Below, in pieces: positions 5,579-12,760 of a stretch of 14,346 nucleotides of DNA (position 1 is the stretch's first letter; each line of letters opens with the position of its first letter). The stretch is taken from assembly GCA_028277325.1 (NCBI GenBank), contig JANQGL010000466.1, positions 1 through 14,346 on the forward strand, in the 5' to 3' direction. The translations under genes were made by a program, and so were the position numbers. Below the pieces are notes generated by a model that made no database searches, had not been told where the DNA came from, and saw nothing but the letters and a program-made list of their open reading frames with translations. This DNA is from Magnetospira sp. (GTDB lineage: Bacteria; Pseudomonadota; Alphaproteobacteria; Rhodospirillales; Magnetospiraceae).

Positions 5579-7017
5579 CAGAGTCTCCCGATGTCCTCCA
5601 GGCGATACCAAGACAAACCCCGGACATGGCCGCCGGTCAAGGGAACGTCGAACCGCCCGGTCGCGGCGACCCGCGCGGCGCGCGACGGAATCGAGGTTTC
5701 CTCGTCCGCCTCGGTCACGTAGAGCACCCGCCCGGACGCCAGGTCGGCGGTCAACGGCAGCACCAGTTCATAATGATTGTGCACCGCCGCGTCGCCCGGC
5801 CAGATGCGCAGCGGGGCCGGCGGGTCGGGCAGGTAGCGCAGCAGCGCCCCCATCAGCGCCCGGTCGTGGACCAGGATGGCGTCCACCCGCTGCGCCCCGG
5901 CCAGCTCGCCGACCCGCCCGGCGACCGCCGGCCAGCCGCGCAGCCGATCCAGCGGATCGCGGTCCAGGGGCAACGCCACGGCCCCCGACATCACCGCCGC
6001 GAAGACGGCGAAGACGGCGCCGTGCAAGGCGGTGGAGGCGGTCAGCCAGCGCCGGCCATGCGCAAACAGCCAGGCGACGACGAGCGGCGTCGCCGCCACG
6101 TAGGCGGTCGCCGCCCAGTTGGCATGGGCCCGCGACACGAAGGACTGGAGGGCGACGAGCCCCAGGACCGGCAGGCTGAACACCAGCAGGAACCGTTCCG
6201 CGGGACCGATCGGCCGCCGCCGCAGACCGGCCAGGCGGACTCCCAGGGCGGCCAGCAGAATCGGCCCGAACACCCCGAACTGGGCGGCCACGAACTCCAG
6301 GCCCTTGGCCGGGTCGCGGAACGCCTGCGCCCAGTGGGCGTTGGACGCCGTATGGCCGGCCGTCACCCAGCCGTGATTCATGTTCCACAGAACATTGGGG
6401 AGCAGGCACAGGCCCGCGACAAGCAGCGCCTCCAGCGCCCGGCGGCCCAGCAGAACCCGCCGCGCGTCGCGGTCGAGCAGGGCCAGCAGGCCCATGCCGA
6501 GCAGGAAATACGCCATCGCGTATTTGGCCAGGAGGCCGAATCCGATCGCCAGCCCGAGCAACAGGGCGCGGCCGCGGGTCGGCGATTCCAGCAGCCGGTC
6601 GAGGGCGAGCAGGGCCAGCGCCCAAAGGAACAGCAGCGGCACGTCGGTCGAGATCAGGGCCGAGGAATAGGTCACCGCCGGCAGGGTCGCGTAGACGATC
6701 GCCGTCCACATCGCCCGCCGCGCCCCGAACAGGCGCGCCGCAAGCCCGTACAGCAGCAGCGCCGTGGCTCCGTGCAGGAGCGGCGCCGCCAGGCGCACCC
6801 AGGCGTCGCCGTCGCCGAACGCGGCGGTCAGGGCGATCACCCAGGCGATCAGCGGCGGCTTCGAAAAGTAGCCCCAATCGAGGCTGGTCGACCACACCCA
6901 GTACTGGGCCTCGTCGGCCTGCAGGTCCAGGCCGGACACGAACAGCACCGCGACCCGGACGGCGGTCAGGGCGAGGACCACGGCGAGGGCGAGGCGAAAC
7001 GGCTGGTCGGTGGACAT
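5575..7017 (-). CDS. Glycosyltransferase family 39 (ArnT/PMT-like) membrane protein
   Basis: A 480-residue polytopic membrane protein of the dolichyl-phosphate-mannose/ArnT type, which moves a sugar from a polyprenyl-phosphate donor to lipid A, protein or another periplasmic acceptor. After the first membrane helix (about 9-28) comes the diagnostic first periplasmic loop: DEAQYWVWS with D35-E36, the likely catalytic/metal-binding pair, then GYFSKPPLIAW (49-59), matching the family YYSHPPL region. Many further hydrophobic helices follow to about residue 350, then a short soluble C-terminal part. The ATG at 7015-7017 lacks a strong Shine-Dalgarno. It heads an operon with the PAP2 phosphatase, overlapping by 4 bp. 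Its length is shorter than classical ArnT (about 550), so I call only the family. Confidence 0.9.
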   Translation of the reverse strand: MSTDQPFRLALAVVLALTAVRVAVLFVSGLDLQADEAQYWVWSTSLDWGYFSKPPLIAWVIALTAAFGDGDAWVRLAAPLLHGATALLLYGLAARLFGARRAMWTAIVYATLPAVTYSSALISTDVPLLFLWALALLALDRLLESPTRGRALLLGLAIGFGLLAKYAMAYFLLGMGLLALLDRDARRVLLGRRALEALLVAGLCLLPNVLWNMNHGWVTAGHTASNAHWAQAFRDPAKGLEFVAAQFGVFGPILLAALGVRLAGLRRRPIGPAERFLLVFSLPVLGLVALQSFVSRAHANWAATAYVAATPLVVAWLFAHGRRWLTASTALHGAVFAVFAAVMSGAVALPLDRDPLDRLRGWPAVAGRVGELAGAQRVDAILVHDRALMGALLRYLPDPPAPLRIWPGDAAVHNHYELVLPLTADLASGRVLYVTEADEETSIPSRAARVAATGRFDVPLTGGHVRGLSWYRLEDIGRLW

Positions 7018-7359
7018 GGCGGAGGCTTGGCCGAATTCCGGCCGCCTGTCAACCGTCGCCGCCGCACCGCAAAACCCGATTCGAAGATTATATCTTTCTA
7101 ACGAAAGTCCAGAATCATGGACTTATTCCTCACGAACAACATTCGACGGGATATTGCGTCGCAGCATCTACCAACGAGCCGATTAGTTCCGAAACCGGCT
7201 ACACACAAAACATAAAAATATATCTTGCGATTTTCCTTTTTCCCGTGTGAAACTGCGGGCGCCGCATCGGGAGGCCTGCCACATCGCATCGTCGGCACCG
7301 ACCGGCCCCAACGGCCGGGCCGGAAATCGTATCGGGTTTTTTTTGAGGGGGATTTCCGC
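7018..7359. promoter_or_regulatory. AT-rich divergent leader upstream of the decarboxylase operon
   Basis: The 342 bases lie between the divergent GT39 gene and mmdA. About 7076-7250 is strikingly richer in A and T than the surrounding genes (e.g. runs around 7205-7225 and 7235-7250), which marks it as the promoter region, although several -10-like boxes compete and I do not choose one. It holds the inverted repeat listed next. From about 7255 to 7330 the sequence is GC-rich again, so the operon probably has a leader of over 100 bases. A T tract (7337-7344) and GAGGGGGA (7345-7352) lead into the mmdA ATG. Confidence 0.55.
7105..7124. promoter_or_regulatory. 7-bp inverted repeat, possible operator
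   Basis: AAGTCCA (7105-7111) and TGGACTT (7118-7124) are exact reverse complements separated by GAATCA. The 20-bp dyad sits in the AT-rich leader, about 235 bases before mmdA and 90 bases before the GT39 start, the sort of place where a dimeric regulator binds. No regulator gene is nearby, so the assignment is inference. Confidence 0.4.
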
Positions 7360-8913
7360 ATGGCCATCGCGAAACGGCACCTGGAGGAACTCGAGGAGCG
7401 GCGCCGCCGGCTCGCCCTCGCCGGCGGCGGCGACAAGCTCGACAAGCGGCGCCAGAAAGGCCTGATGACGGCGCGCGAGCGTCTGGATGGCCTGTTCCAG
7501 CAGGACACCGTCCAGGAGCTCAACACCCACGCGCGCCACGAGTGCACCAATTTCGATCTGGCCGGCAAGGAACTGCCGGGCGACGGGGTGATCGCCGCCA
7601 CCGGCTACATCGGCGGCCGCCCGGTCACCGCGATCAGCCAGGATTTCACGGTGATGGCCGGCACCCTCGGCCGCTGCCACGCCGACAAGATCCTGACCGC
7701 GATGGATTTCGCCCATTCCACGGGGACGCCGCTGGTGGCGTTCAAGGACTCCGGCGGGGCCCGCATCCAGGAGGGGGTGGACGCCCTGTCCGGGTACGGC
7801 AAGGTGTTCTACAAGAACGTGCTGCTGTCGGGTCTGGTGCCGCAGATCGCCGTGATCTGCGGTCCCTGCGCCGGCGGCGCCGCCTATTCCCCGGCCCTGA
7901 TGGATTTCGTGATCATGACGCGCGACAACGCGCACATGTTCATCACCGGGCCGCAGGTGATCAAGGCGGTGACCGGGCGCGAAACGTCGATGGACGAGAT
8001 CGGTTCGCCGGACATCCACGCCACGGTCAGCGGCAACGCCCATTTCGTGGTCGACAACGACCAGCAGGCGGTGGCCCTGGTGCAGCGCCTGCTCAGCTAC
8101 CTGCCGCTCAACAACACCGAGGATCCGCCGCATCAATTCCCGCCCGACCTGGATCTCGAACCCGATCCGGGCATGGACGAGCTGGTGCCCGACGAGTCCA
8201 CCGCGCCCCTCGATTCCCGGATGGTGATCCGTCGCCTGGTCGATCACGGCGATTTCCTCGAGGTGCACGAGGGATTCGCGCGCAACCTGATCGTCGGATT
8301 CGCGCGCATCGGCGGCGTGGTGATCGGGATCATCGCCAACCAGCCGATGGAAAAGGCCGGTGCCCTGGACATCGACGCCTCCGACAAGGGTGCGCGGTTC
8401 ATCCGGTTCTGCAACGTGTTCAACATCCCGCTGGTGACCCTGGTCGACGTCCCCGGATTCCTGCCCGGCGTGGAGCAGGAGCGGGGCGCCATCATCCGGC
8501 ACGGCGCCAAGATGCTGTTCGCCTACGGGGCCACCACCGTGCCGAAGCTGACGGTGGTGATGCGCAAGGCCTACGGCGGCTCGTATCTCGCCATGTGCTC
8601 GCGGGAAATGGGCGCCGACCTGGTCTTTGCCTGGCCCTGCGCCGAGATCGCGGTGATGGGCGCCGAGGGCGCGGTCAGCGTGCTGTACCGCAACGAGCTC
8701 AAGGAGGCCGAGGATCCCAAGGAGAAACGGTCCGAACTGGCCGACGAGTACCGGCGGGTGTTCGCGTCGCCCTACATGTCGGCCGGACGGGGCTACATCA
8801 CCGACGTGATCGCGCCGTCGGAAACCCGCGGCACCCTGATCCTGGCGCTGCGCAAGCTGATCACCAAGCGCCAGGAACGGCCGCCGAAGAAACACGGCAA
8901 CAACCCGTTGTAA
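7360..8913 (+). CDS. mmdA: Methylmalonyl-CoA decarboxylase alpha subunit (carboxyltransferase)
   Basis: A 517-residue biotin-dependent carboxyltransferase, the length usual for MmdA (about 510). It transfers the carboxyl group of (S)-methylmalonyl-CoA to biotin on the carrier subunit, releasing propionyl-CoA. The two crotonase-like halves are seen: N-terminal GGARIQEGVDALSGYGKVFY and GPCAGGAAYSPALMD, and C-terminal DVPGFLPGVEQE, MRKAYGGSYLAM and MGAEGAVSVLYRNEL, all typical of the family. Propionyl-CoA carboxylase beta chains look similar, but the following gamma, biotin-carrier and OadB-type beta genes decide for a sodium-pumping decarboxylase; glutaconyl-CoA or another acyl-CoA as substrate is not excluded. 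The ATG at 7360 follows GAGGGGGA with 7 bases of spacing; the frame is open further upstream but without a start that has a ribosome binding site. Confidence 0.9.
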   Translation: MAIAKRHLEELEERRRRLALAGGGDKLDKRRQKGLMTARERLDGLFQQDTVQELNTHARHECTNFDLAGKELPGDGVIAATGYIGGRPVTAISQDFTVMAGTLGRCHADKILTAMDFAHSTGTPLVAFKDSGGARIQEGVDALSGYGKVFYKNVLLSGLVPQIAVICGPCAGGAAYSPALMDFVIMTRDNAHMFITGPQVIKAVTGRETSMDEIGSPDIHATVSGNAHFVVDNDQQAVALVQRLLSYLPLNNTEDPPHQFPPDLDLEPDPGMDELVPDESTAPLDSRMVIRRLVDHGDFLEVHEGFARNLIVGFARIGGVVIGIIANQPMEKAGALDIDASDKGARFIRFCNVFNIPLVTLVDVPGFLPGVEQERGAIIRHGAKMLFAYGATTVPKLTVVMRKAYGGSYLAMCSREMGADLVFAWPCAEIAVMGAEGAVSVLYRNELKEAEDPKEKRSELADEYRRVFASPYMSAGRGYITDVIAPSETRGTLILALRKLITKRQERPPKKHGNNPL

Positions 8914-8922
8914 GGAGGGCAC

Positions 8923-9264
8923 ATGGACGGATCGATCGGTCTTTCCCTGTGGATGTACGGCCTCGCCATCATCGTTTCGCTTTGTGCGGCGGTGATCATC
9001 CGGCTGGTGGTGTGGAGCATCCAGTCGATGCCGCAGCCGAAAGCGGCGCCGCCCCGGGTCCCGGTGCTGCAGGCGGCGCCGGCCGACAGCCAGGGGATTC
9101 CGGCGGCCCACATCCCGGTCATCGCGGCCGCCGCCGCCGCCATGTTCCGGCGCCCCCGCATCATCCACATCCAGGACGCCGGACGCGGCCTGACCTGGTT
9201 GACCGAGGGCCGCATGGTCCACATGACCTCACACCGTATTCGTCGCGCGCCATCGAAGCGCTGA
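8923..9264 (+). CDS. mmdD: Sodium-pump decarboxylase gamma subunit (OadG/MmdD type)
   Basis: A 113-residue protein with one N-terminal membrane helix (LWMYGLAIIVSLCAAVIIRL, about 9-28), a Pro/Ala-rich linker (about 38-56), and a C-terminal segment with IPAAHIPVIAAAAAAMF then RIIHI and WLTEGRMVHMTSHRIRR. This is the layout of OadG-like gamma subunits that anchor the carboxyltransferase to the membrane beta subunit and speed carboxyl transfer. The Ala-rich AAHIPVIAAA segment and the basic tail are longer than in minimal gamma subunits. The gene begins 9 bases after the mmdA stop with AAGGAGGG directly before the ATG, so it is translated strongly as part of the operon. Confidence 0.85.
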   Translation: MDGSIGLSLWMYGLAIIVSLCAAVIIRLVVWSIQSMPQPKAAPPRVPVLQAAPADSQGIPAAHIPVIAAAAAAMFRRPRIIHIQDAGRGLTWLTEGRMVHMTSHRIRRAPSKR

Positions 9265-9280
9265 GCTCCAGGGGACGATC

Positions 9281-9682
9281 ATGCTGCGAAAACTGAGGAT
9301 CAACGTCGAAGGCCGGGTCTACGATGTCACGGTGGAGGACATCACCGACATCGGCGAAAACCTCTATCCCTCCCCGGCCATGACCGCGGCGGCGCTCGAG
9401 CCGTCGGCGCCGGCGCCGAGCCAGCCGGCCGCCGCGCCGGCCGCCGCCGCGAACCCTCTCTCCGCGTCGCCGAACGACAAGCTGTCGCCGCTGGCCGGCG
9501 TGGTGCAGTCGGTCGACGTCACGGTCGGCCAGGAGGTCGCCGAGGGCGACCGCCTCTGCGTCATCGAGGCGATGAAGATGAAAACCAACATCTCCGCCCA
9601 CAAGGCCGGCAAGATCACCGACATCGCGGTCGCGGTCGACCAGGCGGTGGAAGCGGGCCAGGTCCTGATGACCATCGAATAG
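9281..9682 (+). CDS. mmdC: Biotin carrier subunit of the decarboxylase
   Basis: A 133-residue protein with three parts: an N-terminal segment (1-32, LRKLRINVEGRVYDVTVEDI) found in decarboxylase carrier proteins, a flexible Pro/Ala linker (about 36-60), and a biotinyl domain (about 66-133) with the biotinylation motif VIEAMKMKT. K99 is the biotin site, 34 residues before the C-terminus as usual for such domains. The linker lets the biotin swing between the alpha and beta subunits. The gene starts 16 bases after mmdD, with AGGGGA about 6 bases ahead of the ATG. A biotin protein ligase, needed for activation, is not in the window. Confidence 0.93.
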   Translation: MLRKLRINVEGRVYDVTVEDITDIGENLYPSPAMTAAALEPSAPAPSQPAAAPAAAANPLSASPNDKLSPLAGVVQSVDVTVGQEVAEGDRLCVIEAMKMKTNISAHKAGKITDIAVAVDQAVEAGQVLMTIE

Positions 9683-9695
9683 GGCGGACACGGTT

Positions 9696-10916
9696 TTGGA
9701 TATCTCGATTCTCGATCTTTTCCAGGGCATCGCCACGCTGACCGAGTCCGACCCGGCCATCGCGATCATGCGGGTGTTCCTGATCGGGCTGGGCATCCTG
9801 CTGCTCTATCTGGGGCACAAGGGGATCCTGGAAGGCCTGTTGATGATCCCGATGGGCCTCGGCATGGCCACCGTCAACGCGGCGGTGCTGGTGTTCGCCG
9901 ACGGCAGCCACGGGACCCTGTTCCTGAATCCCCTGGTCTCCGAGACCGAAAGTCTGATCGACATCCTGCAGATCGACTGGCTGCAGCCGGTCTATACGTT
10001 CACCTTCTCGAACGGCCTCATCGCCTGCCTGGTGTTCATGGGAATCGGCGTCCTGCTGGACGTGGGCTTCGTCATGGCGCGGCCGTTCCAGAGCATGTTC
10101 ATCGCCCTTTGCGCCGAACTGGGCACCGTGATCACCTTCCCGCTCGCCCAGGCCTTCGGGCTGAGCGTGGGCGACGCGGCGGCGGTGGCCACCATCGGCG
10201 GCGCCGACGGGCCGATGATCCTGTTCACCGCGCTGATCCTGTCGAAAGACCTGTTCGTGCCGATCACCGTGGTCGCCTATCTGTACCTGGGCCTGACCTA
10301 CGGCGGTTATCCCTATCTCATCAAGCTGATGGTGCCGAAACACATCCGCGCCCTGCCGATGCCGCCGGAGAAGCGCAAGGAGATCACGTCGAGCCAGAAG
10401 ATGACCTTCGCGGTGATCGCCTGCGTCCTGCTGTCGCTGCTGTTCCCGGTGGCGGCGCCGCTGTTCTTCTCGCTGCTGGTGGGCGTCGTGGTGCGCGAAA
10501 GCGGCATCGCCCATTTCACCGAGCTGTTCAGCGGCCCGATCCTGTACGGCGCCACCTTCTTCCTCGGCCTGCTGCTGGGCGTCCTCTGCGAGGCCGGCAC
10601 CATCCTCAATCCGCAGGTCCTGATCCTGCTGGTGCTCGGCATCCTGGCCCTGCTGTTCTCGGGGATCGGCGGCCTGCTCGGCGGCTACGTGCTGTATTTC
10701 GCGTCCGGCAAGAAATACAACCCGGTGATCGGGATCGCCGGGGTGTCCTGCGTGCCGACCACCGCCAAGGTGGCGCAGAAGACGGTGGCCGAGGCCAACC
10801 CGGAGGCGATCGTCCTGCCGCACGCCCTCGGCGCCTCGATCTCCGGGGTGATCACCTCGGCCATCTTCGCCGGCGTGCTGATCTCGGTGGTCCGGGCCTC
10901 GACCGGGGCGCTTTAG
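9696..10916 (+). CDS. mmdB: Na+-translocating decarboxylase beta subunit (OadB/MmdB type)
   Basis: A 406-residue polytopic inner-membrane protein that decarboxylates carboxybiotin and couples this to Na+ export. Key regions of the family are seen: GGADGPM with D171, equivalent to the Na+-binding D203 of Klebsiella OadB; the AYLYLGL segment (194-200) where the coupling tyrosine (Y229 in OadB) lies; and NPVIGIAGVSCVPTTAKVAQ (342-361), in which N342, G346 and S351 match OadB N373, G377 and S382, while K358 stands where OadB has R389. OadB residue equivalences are from my memory of the literature. The start is a TTG at 9696 with AGGGCGGA 7 bases upstream; the first ATG would remove the conserved N-terminus. 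It is the last gene of the operon, ending 19 bases before the stop of the convergent DUF1289 gene. Confidence 0.93.
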   Translation: MDISILDLFQGIATLTESDPAIAIMRVFLIGLGILLLYLGHKGILEGLLMIPMGLGMATVNAAVLVFADGSHGTLFLNPLVSETESLIDILQIDWLQPVYTFTFSNGLIACLVFMGIGVLLDVGFVMARPFQSMFIALCAELGTVITFPLAQAFGLSVGDAAAVATIGGADGPMILFTALILSKDLFVPITVVAYLYLGLTYGGYPYLIKLMVPKHIRALPMPPEKRKEITSSQKMTFAVIACVLLSLLFPVAAPLFFSLLVGVVVRESGIAHFTELFSGPILYGATFFLGLLLGVLCEAGTILNPQVLILLVLGILALLFSGIGGLLGGYVLYFASGKKYNPVIGIAGVSCVPTTAKVAQKTVAEANPEAIVLPHALGASISGVITSAIFAGVLISVVRASTGAL

Positions 10917-10939
10917 GCCGGTTCCCGGCGGCCGCCTAA
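10913..10939. terminator. Weak bidirectional terminator candidate between convergent genes
   Basis: TTAGGC (10913-10918) and GCCTAA (10934-10939) are reverse complements flanking a GC-rich loop, and each contains part of the stop codon of one of the two convergent genes (mmdB TAG, DUF1289 TAG). The 19-base gap has no other candidate. The stem is only 6 bp and no T run follows, so factor-independent termination is doubtful. Confidence 0.25.
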
Positions 10940-11799
10940 GGACAGTGCGTCAACACCCCCAGATAGGTCTCCGGCAGGCCGAGCGCCGGGTCCTGGTCGA
11001 GCCCCAGGGCCAGCAGGTCCGGCATCAGGTGGCCATGCGGCCCGTCCGGGGGGGCGCCGTCGCGCGGCGGGATCGCCCGGCGCACCTCGATGCGGGCGAT
11101 CGGCGACTCCACCACCCGGCGCGGCGACGCCGCGACGAGCGCCTCCCAGAGCGATCCGTCCGCGAGCAGCGACCGCCCCTCGGCGGCACGCAGGCGGTCG
11201 ATCAGGCGGCCGTCGCCGGTGCGGACCCCGAACGTCATATGCCGCCGCCCGAGCCCCAGGTCGAACAGCACCTCATCCCGGTCCGCCGGGTCGAGCGGGT
11301 CGCGGTCGGGACCGATCTCGCGCACCGCCGCCGGCGGGCGCGGCGGCAGCTTTTCGCGGAACAGGGCGAAGGTCACCGGCCCCGCCTGCGGATCGGCCGC
11401 GAAGGCCCGCAGCCGGTTCTTCCCGGGCCGGACCCGCAGGGCGCCGCCCGGTCCGAGCAGGACCGTGGCGCCCGGCGTCGCCCGGCGGGCCGCCGGGCCG
11501 TCGTCCGCCGCGAACGCGGCCAGCGCGCCGTAGGTCCCGACCGTCCAGGTGCCGGTCGCCGCGGCGAGGCGGTCGGCCAGCATCCGCGCCACCTCCGGCC
11601 CTGACAGGTCGAGGGCCGGATGCCCGAACCCGCCCTCCGTCCGCCGCGCCGCCAGATCGTCCCAGACGGCGCGGCGGCGATCGGCGTCCCAGGCGCTCCA
11701 GTTGGCGATCTCGTCGCCGGTGCGCGCGCAGCCGACGCAGAGACCGGTCGCGTCGTCGAGGCGGCAGACGCCCACGCAGGGCGAGGTCAGTACGGCCAT
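10936..11799 (-). CDS. DUF1289 protein with a C-terminal domain of unknown function
   Basis: A 287-residue protein. The N-terminal 55 residues are a DUF1289 domain: SPCVGVCRLDDATGLCVGCA with C8, C12, C21 and C24, followed by EIANWSAWDADRRRAVWDDL. The four cysteines suggest a small metal or iron-sulfur site, which is inference. The rest (about 65-287) begins GHPALDLSGPEVARMLADRL and contains the repeated charged segments GRRHMTFGVRTGDGRLIDRL and PIARIEVRRAIPP; I do not recognise its function. No signal peptide or membrane helix is seen, so it is probably cytoplasmic. It is the last of four co-directional genes after pgk. The ATG at 11797-11799 lies 5 bases after a hairpin that includes its only Shine-Dalgarno-like GGGA. 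Confidence 0.85.
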   Translation of the reverse strand: MAVLTSPCVGVCRLDDATGLCVGCARTGDEIANWSAWDADRRRAVWDDLAARRTEGGFGHPALDLSGPEVARMLADRLAAATGTWTVGTYGALAAFAADDGPAARRATPGATVLLGPGGALRVRPGKNRLRAFAADPQAGPVTFALFREKLPPRPPAAVREIGPDRDPLDPADRDEVLFDLGLGRRHMTFGVRTGDGRLIDRLRAAEGRSLLADGSLWEALVAASPRRVVESPIARIEVRRAIPPRDGAPPDGPHGHLMPDLLALGLDQDPALGLPETYLGVLTHCP

Positions 11800-11804
11800 C
11801 GTCG

Positions 11805-11837
11805 GTTCCCAGGGTTCGAAACCCTGAACCTGGGAAC
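11805..11837 (-). promoter_or_regulatory. Hairpin in the leader of the DUF1289 gene
   Basis: GTTCCCAGG (11805-11813) and CCTGGGAAC (11829-11837) are exact reverse complements, and a smaller inner repeat AGGGTT/AACCCT (11811-11816 and 11820-11825) offers an alternative fold. On the minus-strand transcript the hairpin ends 5 bases before the ATG and hides GGGA, the only ribosome-binding-like sequence. It could restrain translation, act as an operator, or end transcription of the 81-residue gene, though no T run follows on that strand. Confidence 0.45.
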
Positions 11838-11867
11838 TTTCGGTGGTCGTTCAAGACGTCGGGCGGG

Positions 11868-12113
11868 TCAGACCAGAAGGTCGAAATAGAATCCGCGCGG
11901 CACGTCGCCGCGCAGCGGGCCCCCGGAGCGCAGCAGCCGGTCCAGCCGGTCCAGGGCGCGGCGTTCCTGCTCGCTGGACTCCTGCTCGAAGGCGCGCGCC
12001 CGGTTGGCCAGGTCGCCCGACGCGGCATAGCCGCGCGCCCCGGCCCTGCCGGAGGCCTTGGCGGAGTCCAGGCGCTTGAGGGCGGCGTCGAGGGCGGAGG
12101 TAACCGGATCCAT
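11868..12113 (-). CDS. Small hypothetical protein, 81 residues
   Basis: I do not recognise this protein. It is charged and Ala/Arg-rich, with a likely long helix (DPVTSALDAALKRLDSAKAS), a second helix with coiled-coil character (ANRARAFEQESSEQERRALD), and a distinct C-terminus DVPRGFYFDLLV. There is no signal peptide, membrane helix or cysteine. It fits between the Nudix gene (46 bases away) and the DUF1289 gene (68 bases away), all in the same direction, and its loss would leave an unusually long gap, which supports it being real. The ribosome binding site is poor (GAGAGA about 9 bases upstream of the ATG). Confidence 0.6.
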   Translation of the reverse strand: MDPVTSALDAALKRLDSAKASGRAGARGYAASGDLANRARAFEQESSEQERRALDRLDRLLRSGGPLRGDVPRGFYFDLLV

Positions 12114-12159
12114 GGTCCAAGTCTCTCGTCGATGGATGAACGGATCGTCAACGACCCTA

Positions 12160-12717
12160 TCAGGCCGGCCCCGGATCCGGCAATCCCATCCGCGCCACGG
12201 TCATCTCCGGGCCTCCGGTCCCGGTGCGCCGGCACAGGTCGAGCGCCCAGGTCACGCTGGGGAACGCCAGGTCGTCCCACGGCACCTCGTCCCAGGTGAA
12301 CAGCGCCACCTCGCTGCTTTCCGGGCCCGGCGCGAACTCCGGCGCCGTCATGGCGGCGCGATAGATCACGTAGATCTGGCCGATCGTCGGAAGCTCGTAG
12401 ATCCCGAGCAGCCGCTCGATCCGGACCCGGGCCCGGGCCTCTTCCCAGGTTTCGCGGACCGCCCCCTCGGCCAGCGTTTCGTCGAGCTCCAGGAACCCGG
12501 CCGGCATGGTCCACAGCCCCTCGCGCGGCGGGATGGCGCGCCGGCACATCAACAGGCGGTTGTGGTGCAGCACCACCGCGCCGACCACCAGTTTGGGGTT
12601 CTGGTAGGCGATGTAGCCGCAATCGGGACAGATCGCACGCTCCCGGTCGTCGCCGTCCGGGACCGCGACGACGAAGGGCCGCCCCTTGCGGCCATAGGGA
12701 ATGTGGTTTCCGGCCAT
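12160..12717 (-). CDS. Nudix hydrolase with a reduced zinc-ribbon N-terminus
   Basis: A 185-residue protein. The Nudix box GFLELDETLAEGAVRETWEE (74-93) fits Gx5Ex7REUxEExGU with the metal-binding E89, E92 and E93, but R95 replaces the usual late glycine. Before it, CPDCGYIAYQNPKLVVGAVV (30-49) matches the second half of the zinc-ribbon that precedes the catalytic domain in NudC-like and ADP-sugar Nudix enzymes; the first cysteine pair is absent (NHIPYG near residue 4-9), so a full four-cysteine ribbon is not possible. The likely reaction is hydrolysis of a nucleoside diphosphate linked to another group; the substrate cannot be read off. The ATG at 12715-12717 was chosen over an upstream TTG (12753), since it gives MAGNHIPYG, a family-like N-terminus. 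Confidence 0.88.
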   Translation of the reverse strand: MAGNHIPYGRKGRPFVVAVPDGDDRERAICPDCGYIAYQNPKLVVGAVVLHHNRLLMCRRAIPPREGLWTMPAGFLELDETLAEGAVRETWEEARARVRIERLLGIYELPTIGQIYVIYRAAMTAPEFAPGPESSEVALFTWDEVPWDDLAFPSVTWALDLCRRTGTGGPEMTVARMGLPDPGPA

Positions 12718-12760
12718 GCGCTCAGTTTGGCAGGGCCGGACGGGCGCCGGCAAGGCGAAA

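Noticed and set aside
7098..7601. A minus-strand open frame covering the AT-rich leader
   Set aside because: Its first half is antisense to mmdA and the rest is Ser/Arg-rich with no ribosome binding site; no evidence for a protein.
7183..9222. A 679-codon open frame on the minus strand opposite mmdA and mmdD
   Set aside because: Shadow frame with no domain; the plus-strand genes are unambiguous.
10816..10860. Missing asparagine in HALGASISGV of MmdB versus the HAMGPN seen in many beta subunits
   Set aside because: The functionally studied Asn appears to lie in the earlier NPVIG motif, where it is conserved; this position seems variable.
11810..11826. CAGGG-TTCGAAA-CCCTG looks like the T arm of a tRNA
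   Set aside because: The upstream bases on that strand are the coding start of the DUF1289 gene and no D arm, anticodon arm or acceptor stem can be built; a chance likeness of the hairpin.
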